A stretch of DNA of 64,000 bases, taken from CBDCAS01 sp965214015. GTDB taxonomy: Bacteria > Pseudomonadota > Gammaproteobacteria > Coxiellales > Coxiellaceae. The stretch spans positions 298,723 to 362,722 of the forward strand of contig CBDCAS010000021.1 in NCBI GenBank assembly GCA_965214015.1. The letters are read 5' to 3'. Every line of letters begins with the position of its first letter. Position 1 is the stretch's first letter. Positions 17,394-27,418 of the stretch are shown in pieces. The position numbers and the translations under genes were made by a program. Below the pieces are notes generated by a model. The model was not told where the DNA came from. It saw only the letters and a program-made list of their open reading frames with translations, and ran no database searches.

Positions 17394-18523
17394 TAGGACT
17401 TACGCGAAAGGATGAATTGAGTGAATTTTACTTATTATTTTTTCACTAATTGTTTAAGATGTCGAAAATAATGAAAGAGATGCCTAAAGAGATGTCACGT
17501 AGAAGAAAAGTCAATCGTATTGATTATTGTCAATACTTACTCTCCAGCCAAACCAACTATACATTAACCTATGTAGCCAAATATAAGGAAGGTATTAGTC
17601 ACGACTCCTATAATCGTTATCTTGCTAGTGAGAAGTTATCCCCAAGAATGCTGTGGGAACATGCAAAACATCAGGTAGTGTTGAGTGAAAATAGCTTTAT
17701 CGTTTACGATGATACTGTACTAGATAAGAGCTATGCTAAGGCGATTGATTTAGCACGTTATCAATATAGTGGTAATAGCCAAGAGGTTATTAATGGCATA
17801 GGTGTGGTCAATGCAATTTATGTCAATCCGGAGACTGAGCAGTTTTGGGTGATTGATTATCGTATTTATGCGCCAGAACAAGACGGTAAGAGCAAGCTTG
17901 ACCATTTATTTGATATGCAGCGTAATATTCATTATCAAAAGCAATTACCTTACAAAGGTGTTCTTATGGATAGCTGGTATGCCACCCATAAAGTGATGTT
18001 AACGATTGATTCACTGGGTAAACTATTTTATTGTCCTATCAAAGCCAATCGCTTGGTGAGCGAAACTGAGCAAGATTATCATCATATACCTACTTCAAAA
18101 CTCTCCTGGGATCAAACCTCACTCGCACAGGGAAAGACAGTGCATCTGAATAAATTTCCTAATGATTTTCATGTGCAACTTTACCGCATTACGGCCTCTA
18201 CCTGCCGAACGGACTTTATTGTCACTAACGATAAATCTCAATTAACCGCTGAGGCTATACAAAATGTGTATAACATCCGATGGTGTGTTGAGGAGTTTCA
18301 CCGCGAAGCTAAACAATTGACTGGCGTAGCTAAATGTCAGTGCCGCAAGCAACGTATTCAGCGTAATCATATCACTTGTGCCTATTTGGTCTGGCTTAAA
18401 CTCAAATCTGTCGCTCATCATGCAGCTAAAACCATTTACCAAATAAAAGACAATTTATTAGACCAATATATGATTAATGAACTCAGACAACCCCAAGTAA
18501 AATTCGATTTCGCGTAAGTCCTA
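17394..18523 (+). mobile_element. Insertion sequence, DDE type (copy 1), with 5-bp target duplication
   Basis: A 1130-bp element bounded by inverted repeats TAGGACTTACGCG at 17394 and its complement ending at 18523 (about 16 bases match in all). The sequence ACCCG flanks both sides (17389-17393 and 18524-18528), a clean 5-bp target duplication that marks a recent insertion. It carries one intact transposase gene. A second, frameshifted copy lies at 36566-37694. Confidence 0.92.
17459..18517 (+). CDS. Transposase, DDE superfamily (IS701/IS4-like)
   Basis: A 352-residue transposase filling the element. Candidate catalytic acids are the paired aspartates in VYDDTVLDK (about D84/D85), the aspartate in LMDSWYATH (about D171), and a glutamate in RWCVEEFHREAKQ near the C-terminus. 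Cysteine- and basic-rich CQCRKQRIQRNH follows. It is clearly related to the transposase at 34030-35001 (shared YQYSGN, MDSWY, HRE-x-KQ and QRNHI blocks). Exact family naming needs an ISfinder comparison. The frame appears intact, so the element may still be active. Confidence 0.88.
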   Translation: MSKIMKEMPKEMSRRRKVNRIDYCQYLLSSQTNYTLTYVAKYKEGISHDSYNRYLASEKLSPRMLWEHAKHQVVLSENSFIVYDDTVLDKSYAKAIDLARYQYSGNSQEVINGIGVVNAIYVNPETEQFWVIDYRIYAPEQDGKSKLDHLFDMQRNIHYQKQLPYKGVLMDSWYATHKVMLTIDSLGKLFYCPIKANRLVSETEQDYHHIPTSKLSWDQTSLAQGKTVHLNKFPNDFHVQLYRITASTCRTDFIVTNDKSQLTAEAIQNVYNIRWCVEEFHREAKQLTGVAKCQCRKQRIQRNHITCAYLVWLKLKSVAHHAAKTIYQIKDNLLDQYMINELRQPQVKFDFA

Positions 18524-18775
18524 ACCCGTTTGTATAGCAAGCGTTTGTGATTTCCCAGAAAAACCTAAACCTGCACCGAACAAAATATTGCCATACCATG
18601 ACTCTCTAAGGTTCAACTGCCAAATAGAATAAATAGGATGAGAATTTTTAGCTTGAGCTCTCTGTGGGAGAGTATCATTTTTTACTAAATTATCAGGTAC
18701 TACTGCATATGTTATGCTGGTCAACAACATTAAGATCGTTGCTAATAAACTCCATTTAAGCCTTAAAAATAGCAT

Positions 18776-19264
18776 AATAAACTCCATTATTTTATTAGTA
18801 CCTATTTTTACATCGAGCGTCGCTTATTATTTACTTAATATTACTTTCTCACAAAGAGTACATTATACTAATGGGGCCTCAAACATTGCAAGTGATAAAG
18901 TAGATTCGGGACCTCATCTCCAGCAGTTAAAAGCAACTTTATTATTCTCCCCAAGAAAAAGGACTATATTATATAACTACCTCCCCATACCATTTATAGA
19001 TGTAAAAATTTTATCCTAGAATAAATGATTATTAGAGATAAAACCAATTCCATCCTCTCACCCACCGAAAACAATTGCAGCACTCATATACAACGATCTA
19101 GCATCATAGGCCACACTTACCTACAGAAACTTCAAAATTCCTAAAACCAAAGTTATTTTGCCAATTTTAGAAAAAGGGGCAAAAAATTAGCAAGTCTTTA
19201 ATAAATAACATATAATTTATTGTGATTGCTCTAATGGATAGAGAAATGTTATCAAGGATGTCAA
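18776..19264. other. Intergenic region between divergent outer-membrane protein genes
   Basis: About 490 AT-rich bases between the interrupted barrel gene and the barrel gene at 19265. I see no convincing gene. A perfect TATAAT lies at 19211-19216, about 49 bases before the 19265 start, and could be the -10 element of that gene, but there is no good -35 match at the right distance. Confidence 0.5.
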
Positions 19265-20125
19265 ATGAGATTCAAAAATTCTAAATTAACTGTCACTGTC
19301 TTACACCTTTTTATATTGCTTGCTTTATTGAGTGCAGCAAGAGTTGTTTCTGCCTCTAAGGCATATGTTTCACCAAGGCATTACAGTTGTAGGTCTGCCA
19401 TCTCTAAAAAAATAAAAAATCCTCTAAGCAACATTTATAGTGGTATCACAGTAGGTATTGTAAGTGGCAATAGTAGTAACTCAACTACATCCACTATAGA
19501 TTTGGCCACAGCAAATGAGCAACTTATAGTTATAAACAATAATCTTAATGAACAACTTTACCCTGTTTTTGGTATGAATTTAGGCTATGGTCTTGCTTTT
19601 GGTAGCCACTACTACGCAGGGCTGGAAGTATTTGGTAATTTGAGAAGAGAGAATACACAAGGGCGTGTTGTGGCCGAACAGCAAGATGTACAAGGAATTG
19701 ATTTTATTGTAGATAATCAAGTAGTTCTCAAATCCACCGGTATTGAATATGGTGCTAGATTTCGTCCTGGCTATTTTGTGGGATCTAAAACATTAATGTA
19801 TGCAATGATTGGTTTTATTCGAAGCAGATTTGATCTTGATTTAATAACGATTTACAACAATCGTGCTGCAGCAGACTCAGGGACATCGGATCTAATAGCA
19901 CAGCAAACTCATTCGGGATTACAGTTAGGTATTGGTTTTGAACATTCTTTTGCTCCTCATTTTAGCCTAAGAGCTGAATATATTTATACAGGATACTCCA
20001 ACCTTCAAATTAACGGGGAATCTCCTATTGCAGGGGCACAAGCAGGCGACACTGTGACTAATTCCACAAATATCAATCCTAGAAATCAAAGTATTATTAT
20101 TAGCTTTGAATATCATTTTGCTTAG
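19265..20125 (+). CDS. Outer-membrane beta-barrel protein, opacity/OmpA-like barrel type
   Basis: A 286-residue exported protein with a signal peptide at residues 1-30 (hydrophobic LHLFILLALLSAARVVSA). Alternating amphipathic strands follow, and the protein ends in a short strand closing with EYHFA. Typical strand phrases are GMNLGYGLAFGSHYYAGLEV and LQLGIGFEHSFAPHFSLRAEY, as in eight-stranded surface-antigen barrels (OMP_b-brl group). AAGGATG lies just upstream of the start. It is divergent from the IS-broken barrel gene, which may have been a paralogue. The ligand or role is unknown. Confidence 0.8.
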   Translation: MRFKNSKLTVTVLHLFILLALLSAARVVSASKAYVSPRHYSCRSAISKKIKNPLSNIYSGITVGIVSGNSSNSTTSTIDLATANEQLIVINNNLNEQLYPVFGMNLGYGLAFGSHYYAGLEVFGNLRRENTQGRVVAEQQDVQGIDFIVDNQVVLKSTGIEYGARFRPGYFVGSKTLMYAMIGFIRSRFDLDLITIYNNRAAADSGTSDLIAQQTHSGLQLGIGFEHSFAPHFSLRAEYIYTGYSNLQINGESPIAGAQAGDTVTNSTNINPRNQSIIISFEYHFA

Positions 20126-20209
20126 TGGACGCACAAACACAAATCACCTGTTTAATAGCTGTGATGGCACATCATACTAAAAATCTCCTGGCTAAATTGG
20201 CCAAATCAT

Positions 20210-21823
20210 TTAGTGTTCTAAAAAATAATCAACTCCTGTCCGATCTCTATAATCAAGGTATGACCCTTCATAATAATCAACTCCATAAGGAGTAAGCACC
20301 AGCAAACAAGTCGCCACACACTCAACAAAATAACGATTATGACTGACCAATAATACCGTACCCGAAAACCGTAGAAGGCTTTCAGCTAATGCATCAATAG
20401 ATTCTAAATCCAAATGGTTAGTTGGCTCATCTAGTATTAACACATTATCTTGTTGCAACATAAGCTGAGCGAAAACTAGGCGTGCTGATTCACCACCGCT
20501 TAATATCGATATTTTTTTATGAACTTCATCACCTGAAAACAACATTTTTCCCAAGGCTTGACGCGCTTCTTGCTCTGTTGTAGCTGATACCGTTTCAGTT
20601 AACCAATCCATCAAACTTGCGTTAGAATCTAGACTTTTACGATATTCCTGGGCAAAATAGCCTAGGCTCGCTCTTTCATTCCAATAATAACTGCCCTTAT
20701 CTGATGACACTTTATTTAATAAAATGTTTAACAAAGTAGATTTACCAATGCCATTAGGCCCAATGACAGCACAACGTTGACCACGCATCAGGCTAAAAGT
20801 AACCTCTTTTAAAACAGACTTATGGTCAAACTGTTTTGCAAGATGTTCTACACGAAGTACTTCCTTTCCAGAAGGTATTTTTTGCTGAAAATAAAAATAA
20901 GGATGGCCTCGAGTGGATTGCTTAATATCAACAAGCTCAATACGCTCGATCATTTTCAATCGTGATTTCGCTTGCTTAGCTTTACTTGCTTTGGCACCAA
21001 AACGATTCACATAGGCTTGCAATTCTTTAATACGCGTTTGTTGGTGTTTGAGCTGATGTCCTGCCTGCACTAGTGCTTCTTCTTTAGTGTGTAAAAAAGT
21101 CTCATAATTTCCAGGATATGATAAAATAGTTTTATAATCGACATCTAAAATATCAGTGGCTACCTCATCAATAAAAGACCGATCATGAGAGACAAAAAGC
21201 AATAGGCCTGAAAAATTATTTTTTAAATAAGAAGCAAGCCAGGCGATACTGGCAATATCTAAATGATTAGTAGGCTCATCTAACAATAAAATATCTGGAT
21301 TTTTAAATAAGACTTGCGCCAATAATACCCTAAGTTTCCATCCTCCTGATAACTCTTTCAACATTAAAATGTGCTGCTCCTCTGGAATACCTAGCCCTTT
21401 TAAAATCTTTTCAGCCTCAGCCTCAGCACTATACCCTGCCTCTTGCATAATCACTTCTTCTAGTTCAGCCAAACGATAGCCATCGGCTTCTGTTAAAGCA
21501 CTACTACTACTATTTAATAAAGCTGATTTCTCAGCTAAGGCAGAAGCTAAAGCTGGCTTACCAGCAATGACCACCTCCAGAACTAAGGTATTTTCAAAAC
21601 TAAAATGATCCTGAGTAAGAAATCCAATTGAGGATCCTTTGGAAATATCAATACGACCTTGGCTGGGTTCAGTCTGCTTTGCAATGATATTAAGTAAGGT
21701 AGATTTACCTGCACCATTGGCACCAATTAATGCAGCACGCTGACCGGCTACAAATTGAAGGTTAACCCCTTCAAACAATATACTAGGACCATGCGCCAAT
21801 GCAATATCAGTTAGTATTAGCAT
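20210..21823 (-). CDS. ABC-F family ATPase, YbiT-like
   Basis: A soluble protein of 537 residues with two ABC ATPase domains and no membrane segments, the ABC-F design that acts on ribosomes. Both Walker A loops (GANGAGKST near 36; GPNGIGKST near 355), both signature motifs (LSGGWKLRVLLA; LSGGESARLVFA) and both Walker B/H-loop segments (LLLDEPTNHLD, SHDRSF; LILDEPTNHLD, SHNRYF) are visible. The basic linker NRFGAKASKAKQAKSR and the overall length are closest to YbiT. It is probably a translation factor that adjusts stalled ribosomes rather than a transporter. Confidence 0.9.
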   Translation of the reverse strand: MLILTDIALAHGPSILFEGVNLQFVAGQRAALIGANGAGKSTLLNIIAKQTEPSQGRIDISKGSSIGFLTQDHFSFENTLVLEVVIAGKPALASALAEKSALLNSSSSALTEADGYRLAELEEVIMQEAGYSAEAEAEKILKGLGIPEEQHILMLKELSGGWKLRVLLAQVLFKNPDILLLDEPTNHLDIASIAWLASYLKNNFSGLLLFVSHDRSFIDEVATDILDVDYKTILSYPGNYETFLHTKEEALVQAGHQLKHQQTRIKELQAYVNRFGAKASKAKQAKSRLKMIERIELVDIKQSTRGHPYFYFQQKIPSGKEVLRVEHLAKQFDHKSVLKEVTFSLMRGQRCAVIGPNGIGKSTLLNILLNKVSSDKGSYYWNERASLGYFAQEYRKSLDSNASLMDWLTETVSATTEQEARQALGKMLFSGDEVHKKISILSGGESARLVFAQLMLQQDNVLILDEPTNHLDLESIDALAESLLRFSGTVLLVSHNRYFVECVATCLLVLTPYGVDYYEGSYLDYRDRTGVDYFLEH

Positions 21824-21929
21824 AAGTAATCAAGACTCATTGTGTATATATCCGCTGTTGCCCTTTATTAATATTAAAAAGGTGTCTTTATTAATCTAAT
21901 AATTTTCTAAGTGATTTATCACTATATAA

Positions 21930-22337
21930 TCAAGCTATCATTAAATGAATGATTTTTGTACGAGCATCCGATATATCCCAAGGACGTGCATAAACCATTT
22001 TAATTTCAGTTATTTGAGGCACGCGCGCTATTTTTTTAATACGGAAGGTCCAAACTACTCTACCAGGAGCACCTGGAATTGTATTTTTAGGCGCTTTATA
22101 GTGAGCTCGAATCGGTTGAATTAATTTGTGATCATAGGCTGCTAAAAACCAAGCATAGCCTGTTGAGCGATTCGATGGTAATACAAAAGTCACTGTATGC
22201 TGATTTAGTGTCACCTGAATAGGTTTATTATATTGTGAGGATAGAAACACTGGTTTTGCTACAACAAAAGTGAACCACATCATTAAAAAGAGTCCTAAAA
22301 AATACCTTAGTTTATTGGATATAAAGTTCATTATCAT
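21930..22337 (-). CDS. Chagasin-like (I42 family) cysteine peptidase inhibitor, exported
   Basis: About 135 residues with an N-terminal hydrophobic export signal (YFLGLFLMMWFTFVVAKP). The three loops that plug papain-type active sites are recognisable: NRSTGYAW (family NPTTGY), PGAPGRVVW (family GxxG), and ARPWD (family RPW). Chagasins are tight inhibitors of host or self C1 cysteine peptidases. The gene starts eight to fourteen bases after greA and is probably co-transcribed with carA-carB-greA. The ATG at 22337 is preferred over the upstream GTG at 22343, which overlaps the AGG ribosome binding site. Confidence 0.82.
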   Translation of the reverse strand: MIMNFISNKLRYFLGLFLMMWFTFVVAKPVFLSSQYNKPIQVTLNQHTVTFVLPSNRSTGYAWFLAAYDHKLIQPIRAHYKAPKNTIPGAPGRVVWTFRIKKIARVPQITEIKMVYARPWDISDARTKIIHLMIA

Positions 22338-22350
22338 AGGCACCTAATGC

Positions 22351-22824
22351 TTAAATATACTCTACTTTCTCTATCAAATACTCAACTTCACCACTAGGTG
22401 TAATCACAACAATTTCATCCTCTTCATATTTACCAATCATCGAACGTGCAACAGGAGAAGAGATCGATATTTTATTCTCTTTTAAATCCGCTTCATCATC
22501 ACCCACAATTTGATAAATGACTTTTAATTGAGTTTCAAGATTCATTAAGGTAACCGTAGCACCAAAAATAACGCGACCTTCATTCACCACCGAAGTCACA
22601 TCAATCACCTGTGCATTTGCTAATTGCGCTCCAATATCTTGAATGCGCCCTTCAATAAATGCTTGTTGCTCTTTGGCAGCATGATATTCTGCATTTTCTT
22701 TTAAATCACCATGAGCACGTGCCTCAGAAATCGCTTCAATAATACGAGGACGCTCCACTGCTTTTAACTGCTCTAATTCTTTATGCAATAATTCTGCACC
22801 TCTTGCAGTCATCGGAACTTTCAT
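22351..22824 (-). CDS. greA: Transcription elongation factor GreA
   Basis: A 157-residue protein with the N-terminal coiled coil (MTARGAELLHKELEQLK, then AHGDLKENAEYHAAKEQQ with the acidic tip DLKENAEY) and the C-terminal FKBP-like globular domain ending IEKVEY. GreA enters the RNA polymerase secondary channel and stimulates cleavage of backtracked transcripts. It lies 22 bases after carB, the usual order in many gammaproteobacteria. Confidence 0.97.
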   Translation of the reverse strand: MKVPMTARGAELLHKELEQLKAVERPRIIEAISEARAHGDLKENAEYHAAKEQQAFIEGRIQDIGAQLANAQVIDVTSVVNEGRVIFGATVTLMNLETQLKVIYQIVGDDEADLKENKISISSPVARSMIGKYEEDEIVVITPSGEVEYLIEKVEYI

Positions 22825-22846
22825 ATCAGTAACCTCTTACACTGTA

Positions 22847-25800
22847 TTACTTATGTAAATCTTGCAAGCTATTGACTTCACCAGAATGCTGGTATTTCAA
22901 GGCAAAACAAGCGGCCTTACCACCAGCAAGCGTCGTAGTGTAACAAACTTTGTGCTGTACCGCACTTCGGCGAATCGTATACGAATCAGCAGTGGCTTGC
23001 TCCCCTTCTGTCGTATTAATAATAAAACTAACCTCCTCATTCTTAATCATATCAACGATGTGTGGACGCCCTTCTGTTACTTTATTAATACGCTGGCAAG
23101 GAAGCTGAGCTGCTTCTAAAGCTTGGGCTGTTCCAGAAGTAGCTATAATATCAAACCCCTGTGCTATTAAACTTCTCACCACTTCAATAACTTTAGCTTT
23201 ATCAGCATCACGTACACTCACAAAAGCTCTACCTCCTACTGGCATAGGTTGGCCACCACTGAGTTGACTTTTCGCAAATGCCTCACCATAAGTGGGTGCA
23301 ATACCCATCACCTCACCTGTTGAACGCATTTCTGGACCTAAAATAGGATCTACATCAGGAAACTTATTAAAGGGAAAAATCGCTTTTTTGACCGCAAAAT
23401 AACAGGGCTCTTTTTCCTTAAGTACCCCTTGACTCTTTAAGCTATGCCCAATCATACAACGAACTGCGATTTTTGCTAACGATACCCCTGTTGCTTTCGC
23501 AATAAAAGGCACAGTCCGTGAGGCACGCGGATTCACCTCTAAAATGTAAACATCATCCCCTTGAATTGCAAACTGAGCATTGATCAGACCTACTACTCCC
23601 AATGCTTTAGCTATTTTAGACAATTGATCAGACAATTGAGTTTGCACGGCTTTGCTCAAACTATGTGGAGGTAAAGTACACGATGAGTCCCCAGAATGAA
23701 TACCTGCTTGTTCAATATGCTCGAGGATACCTCCTATTAATACATCCTCTCCATCACAAACTGCATCAATATCCACTTCAATTGCTTCATCCAAAAAGTG
23801 ATCGAGCAATAATGGTCTTTCTGATGAGATTTCAACAGCTGTTTTCATATAGTGAGTTAATTCGACCTCATTATAAATGACTTGCATAGCACGCCCTCCT
23901 AAGACATAACTCGGGCGCACAATGAGTGGATAAGCAAATACTTTAGCGAGGCGTAGTCCTTCCTCTATACTACGCACAATACCATTAGGAGGCTGTTTTA
24001 AATCTAATTGGTGTAATAAGCGCTGAAACCGTTCTCGATCTTCCGCATGGTCAATTGCATCAGGTGAGGTTCCAATAATAGGGACACCCGCAGCTTCTAA
24101 TTTTTTAGCTAATTTTAAGGGGGTTTGGCCACCATATTGCACAATTACCCCTTTTGGCTTTTCTTGAGCGACAATCTCCAATATATCTTCTTCTGTTAAA
24201 GATTCAAAATAGAGACGATCTGAAATATCATAATCAGTTGATACAGTTTCTGGATTGCAATTTACCATAATCGTTTCATAACCTGCCTCACGCACAGCAA
24301 GTGCTGCATGAACACAACAATAATCAAACTCAATACCTTGCCCAATGCGATTTGGCCCACCACCTAGTACCATAATTTTTTCTTGATCACTTGGCCGACA
24401 CTCATTTTCTTCTTCATAGGTCGAGTACTGATAAGCAGTCTCTGTGGCAAATTCAGCAGCACAAGTATCCACTCGTTTATAAACGGGACGCACTGCCTGC
24501 TGATGGCGATAATGACGAAATGTGAGCTCACTGACTTGCAATAACTGCGCTATACGGTGATCTGAAAAACCACAACGTTTTAGGTGAATAATATCGTTTT
24601 TATCAAGCTGTTCTAAAGAATGTTCTAGAAGCTTGTTTTCCATATCAATCAATTCCTGAATCTGAGCTAAATACCAACGATCGATGTGCGTTAGTTGAAA
24701 CACTGTATTTAAGGAATAACCTAAACGAAAAGCATCGGCAATATACCATAAGCGATCGGAGCCAGGAATTCGCAACTCACTATGAATCCGCTCTTTCATC
24801 GATTCTGGATCTAAATTCTGTTGTGTTAAGCCCATTTTTGACTCTAAACCATAGACACCAATTTCTAAGCCACGCACTGCTTTTTGTAATGACTCTTGAA
24901 AAGTGCGGCCTATCGCCATGACCTCACCTACTGACTTCATCTGTGTTGTTAAGCGAGGGTCAGTTTGCGGAAATTTTTCAAAATTAAAACGAGGAATTTT
25001 AGTGACTACATAATCAATGGTAGGTTCAAAAGAGGCCGGAGTATGATCTCCTGTAATTTCATTACGCAGCTCATCCAATGTGTAACCCACAGCTAATTTA
25101 GCTGCAATTTTAGCAATTGGAAATCCTGTTGCTTTTGAAGCTAGCGCAGAAGAACGTGACACACGAGGATTCATTTCAATTACCATCATACGACCATCTT
25201 CTGGATGGATAGCAAATTGCACATTAGATCCACCTGTTTCAACACCGATCTCTCTTAAAATAGCAATAGCAGCATGACGTAAGCGTTGGTATTCTTTATC
25301 TGTTAAGGTTTGTGCTGGCGCTACGGTAATAGAATCACCGGTATGAATGCCCACAGGATCGACATTTTCAATACTACATACAATAATGCAATTGTCTTTT
25401 TTATCACGAACTACTTCAAGCTCATATTCTTTCCAGCCAATAATGGACTCATCGATAAGTAGCTCAGTGGTTGGCGACAGGTCTAAACCTCGCTCGCAAA
25501 TCTGAGCATACTCTTCACGATTATAGGCAATCCCACCACCACTGCCTCCCATAGTAAAAGAAGGCCGAATGATGGCAGGAAAACCCACCAATTCTAATAC
25601 ATTCCATGCTTCATCCATATTATGAGCTAAACCAGAACGTGGTGTTGTCAAACCAATTTTTTCCATAGCCTTAGCAAAGAGCTGACGGTCTTCTGCTTTA
25701 TCGATCGCCTCACGCTGTGCGCCAATGAGCTCCACGTGATACTGTTCTAAAATTCCTTCACGCACTAAATCCAAGGTGCAATTTAATGCGGTTTGCCCTC

Positions 25801-26071
25801 CCATAGTCGGGAGCAATGCATCCGGTCTTTCTTTCTTAATAATCTTTGCTACCACAGGCCAATGAATTGGTTCAATATAGGTAGCATCAGCTACATTAGG
25901 GTCTGTCATAATCGTAGCTGGATTCGAATTTACTAAAATAACGCGATACCCTTCTTCACGTAAGGCTCTGCAGGCCTGTGTACCCGAATAATCAAATTCA
26001 CAGGCCTGACCAATTACAATAGGACCAGCACCTATGATTAAAATACTATTTATGTCAGTGCGTTTGGGCAT
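22847..26071 (-). CDS. carB: Carbamoyl-phosphate synthase large subunit
   Basis: A full-length subunit of 1074 residues with the two homologous ATP-grasp halves (GAGPIVIGQACEFDYSG at the start of the first; GGGPNRIGQGIEFDYCC near 567 for the second) and a C-terminal MGS-like allosteric domain (ATSGTAQALEA). It forms carbamoyl phosphate for pyrimidine and arginine synthesis with CarA. The start overlaps the 3' end of carA by 22 bases. Confidence 0.98.
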   Translation of the reverse strand: MPKRTDINSILIIGAGPIVIGQACEFDYSGTQACRALREEGYRVILVNSNPATIMTDPNVADATYIEPIHWPVVAKIIKKERPDALLPTMGGQTALNCTLDLVREGILEQYHVELIGAQREAIDKAEDRQLFAKAMEKIGLTTPRSGLAHNMDEAWNVLELVGFPAIIRPSFTMGGSGGGIAYNREEYAQICERGLDLSPTTELLIDESIIGWKEYELEVVRDKKDNCIIVCSIENVDPVGIHTGDSITVAPAQTLTDKEYQRLRHAAIAILREIGVETGGSNVQFAIHPEDGRMMVIEMNPRVSRSSALASKATGFPIAKIAAKLAVGYTLDELRNEITGDHTPASFEPTIDYVVTKIPRFNFEKFPQTDPRLTTQMKSVGEVMAIGRTFQESLQKAVRGLEIGVYGLESKMGLTQQNLDPESMKERIHSELRIPGSDRLWYIADAFRLGYSLNTVFQLTHIDRWYLAQIQELIDMENKLLEHSLEQLDKNDIIHLKRCGFSDHRIAQLLQVSELTFRHYRHQQAVRPVYKRVDTCAAEFATETAYQYSTYEEENECRPSDQEKIMVLGGGPNRIGQGIEFDYCCVHAALAVREAGYETIMVNCNPETVSTDYDISDRLYFESLTEEDILEIVAQEKPKGVIVQYGGQTPLKLAKKLEAAGVPIIGTSPDAIDHAEDRERFQRLLHQLDLKQPPNGIVRSIEEGLRLAKVFAYPLIVRPSYVLGGRAMQVIYNEVELTHYMKTAVEISSERPLLLDHFLDEAIEVDIDAVCDGEDVLIGGILEHIEQAGIHSGDSSCTLPPHSLSKAVQTQLSDQLSKIAKALGVVGLINAQFAIQGDDVYILEVNPRASRTVPFIAKATGVSLAKIAVRCMIGHSLKSQGVLKEKEPCYFAVKKAIFPFNKFPDVDPILGPEMRSTGEVMGIAPTYGEAFAKSQLSGGQPMPVGGRAFVSVRDADKAKVIEVVRSLIAQGFDIIATSGTAQALEAAQLPCQRINKVTEGRPHIVDMIKNEEVSFIINTTEGEQATADSYTIRRSAVQHKVCYTTTLAGGKAACFALKYQHSGEVNSLQDLHK

Positions 26072-27219
26072 AAAGTAGCTTCTTTTAACAAAATGATAAA
26101 ATGATCAAACAATGCCACTATATCTTGCGGACCAGGACTGGCTTCTGGATGCCCTTGGAACGCTATCGCAGGTTTATCACGATGCAAAATACCTTGTAAG
26201 GTTCCATCGAATAAAGAACGATGTGTGGCAATTAAAGTATTTGGCAATGAATCACTATCCACTGCAAAACTATGATTTTGACTAGTAATAAAAACTCGGT
26301 GCTCTGCTAAATCTTCTACAGGATGATTTGCTCCATGATGACCGAATTTCATTTTTACTGTTCTTGCGCCACAGGCCAAAGCTAATAGTTGAAAGCCTAA
26401 ACAAATCCCTAAAAGAGGGATCTTCTTTTCTAATAAAACTTTAATAGCTTCAATAGCATAGTCACAGGCAGCAGGATCACCAGGGCCATTAGACAATAAC
26501 ACACCATCTGGTTGTAACGCTATAACCTCATGTGCAGGTGTTTGGGCTGGAACAAGTGTTAATCGACAACCACGATCTACCAACAGACGCAGTATCTGAT
26601 GTTTAACACCAAAATCGTAGACCACAACATGAAACGATGCTGCCTTAATTCTGGACTCACCTTGATCTAAATCATAAGTACCTTGATCCCAAGACACTTT
26701 TTGCAGCGTCGACACTCTTTTAGCTAAATCTCGACCCTGAATACCAGGATAAGCACGTGCCTTAGCTAAGGCTTCATGGGCTGAATCAGCACCTGTCATA
26801 ATACAGCCGTGTTGCGCTCCTTTCTCACGCAAGATGCGGGTCAAACGCCGCGTATCAATATCGGCAATAGCAACTACTTGATGCTCTATCAAATACTCTT
26901 GAAGCGACCCTTCAGAGCGCCAATTGCTAACAACTGTCGACAGATCTCGAATAATAAGCCCAGAGACCCATACCTGATTCGACTCAACATCATAAGCATT
27001 GACTCCCACATTGCCTACATGAGGGTAAGTTAATGTCACCATTTGCTCAGCATAAGAAGGGTCGGTAAGAATTTCCTGATAACCTGTCATTGAAGTATTA
27101 AAAACGACTTCACCAACTGATTGGCCTAAAGCACCTATCGCTTTACCTAAAAACACACTCCCATCAGCAAGTGCTAGCCATGCTGTCTGAAAAGGACGTG
27201 TTAAACCTTCTATCGGCAT
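26050..27219 (-). CDS. carA: Carbamoyl-phosphate synthase small subunit
   Basis: The glutaminase subunit that feeds ammonia to CarB. The class I amidotransferase site is intact: LGICLGFQLLALA with the nucleophilic cysteine, and the H-x-E pair in FQGHPEASPGP. The frame extends upstream to an ATG at 27240. I prefer 27219 because GGAG lies upstream of it and family proteins begin close to the TAWLALADGSVF segment. The spacing is slightly long, so either start is possible. It heads the carA-carB-greA-inhibitor run. Confidence 0.96.
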   Translation of the reverse strand: MPIEGLTRPFQTAWLALADGSVFLGKAIGALGQSVGEVVFNTSMTGYQEILTDPSYAEQMVTLTYPHVGNVGVNAYDVESNQVWVSGLIIRDLSTVVSNWRSEGSLQEYLIEHQVVAIADIDTRRLTRILREKGAQHGCIMTGADSAHEALAKARAYPGIQGRDLAKRVSTLQKVSWDQGTYDLDQGESRIKAASFHVVVYDFGVKHQILRLLVDRGCRLTLVPAQTPAHEVIALQPDGVLLSNGPGDPAACDYAIEAIKVLLEKKIPLLGICLGFQLLALACGARTVKMKFGHHGANHPVEDLAEHRVFITSQNHSFAVDSDSLPNTLIATHRSLFDGTLQGILHRDKPAIAFQGHPEASPGPQDIVALFDHFIILLKEATLCPNALT

Positions 27220-27418
27220 AAAAACCCGAACTCCACACATAAAAGGGCAATCGCAAGAAGAATACAGGGTTGATCCATAGAAGTGAAGAACCGTGTTTAG
27301 CAGCCACCTCTTTATTTTGTATCAATGCAGCTAGTGATTCACAAATGGTGTGCTAAAATCGCTAATTCATTGAGATACTGTCATTATATCCATGACATAT
27401 AGGAGACAAGGTTCAATA

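Larger units (their letters stand above)
16801..18775 (-). pseudogene. Outer-membrane beta-barrel protein gene interrupted by an IS element
   Basis: The N-terminal 84 codons (18524-18775) encode a signal peptide ending ITYA and the first strands, finishing LAIQTG. The rest resumes at IDFGYEAKRGG on the other side of the insertion and runs to a terminal YLNLLFG, the aromatic-rich end of an outer-membrane barrel. Removing the IS (17394-18523) and one copy of its 5-bp target repeat restores one continuous frame of about 279 residues. The start at 18775 has GGAG upstream. The start at 18787 overlaps that ribosome binding site and is less likely. A complete barrel gene lies divergently at 19265. 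Confidence 0.85.

Noticed and set aside
18714..19019. 101-codon plus-strand frame overlapping the start of the broken barrel gene
   Set aside because: It overlaps the signal-peptide region of a convincing gene on the other strand, has no ribosome binding site and no recognisable domain.
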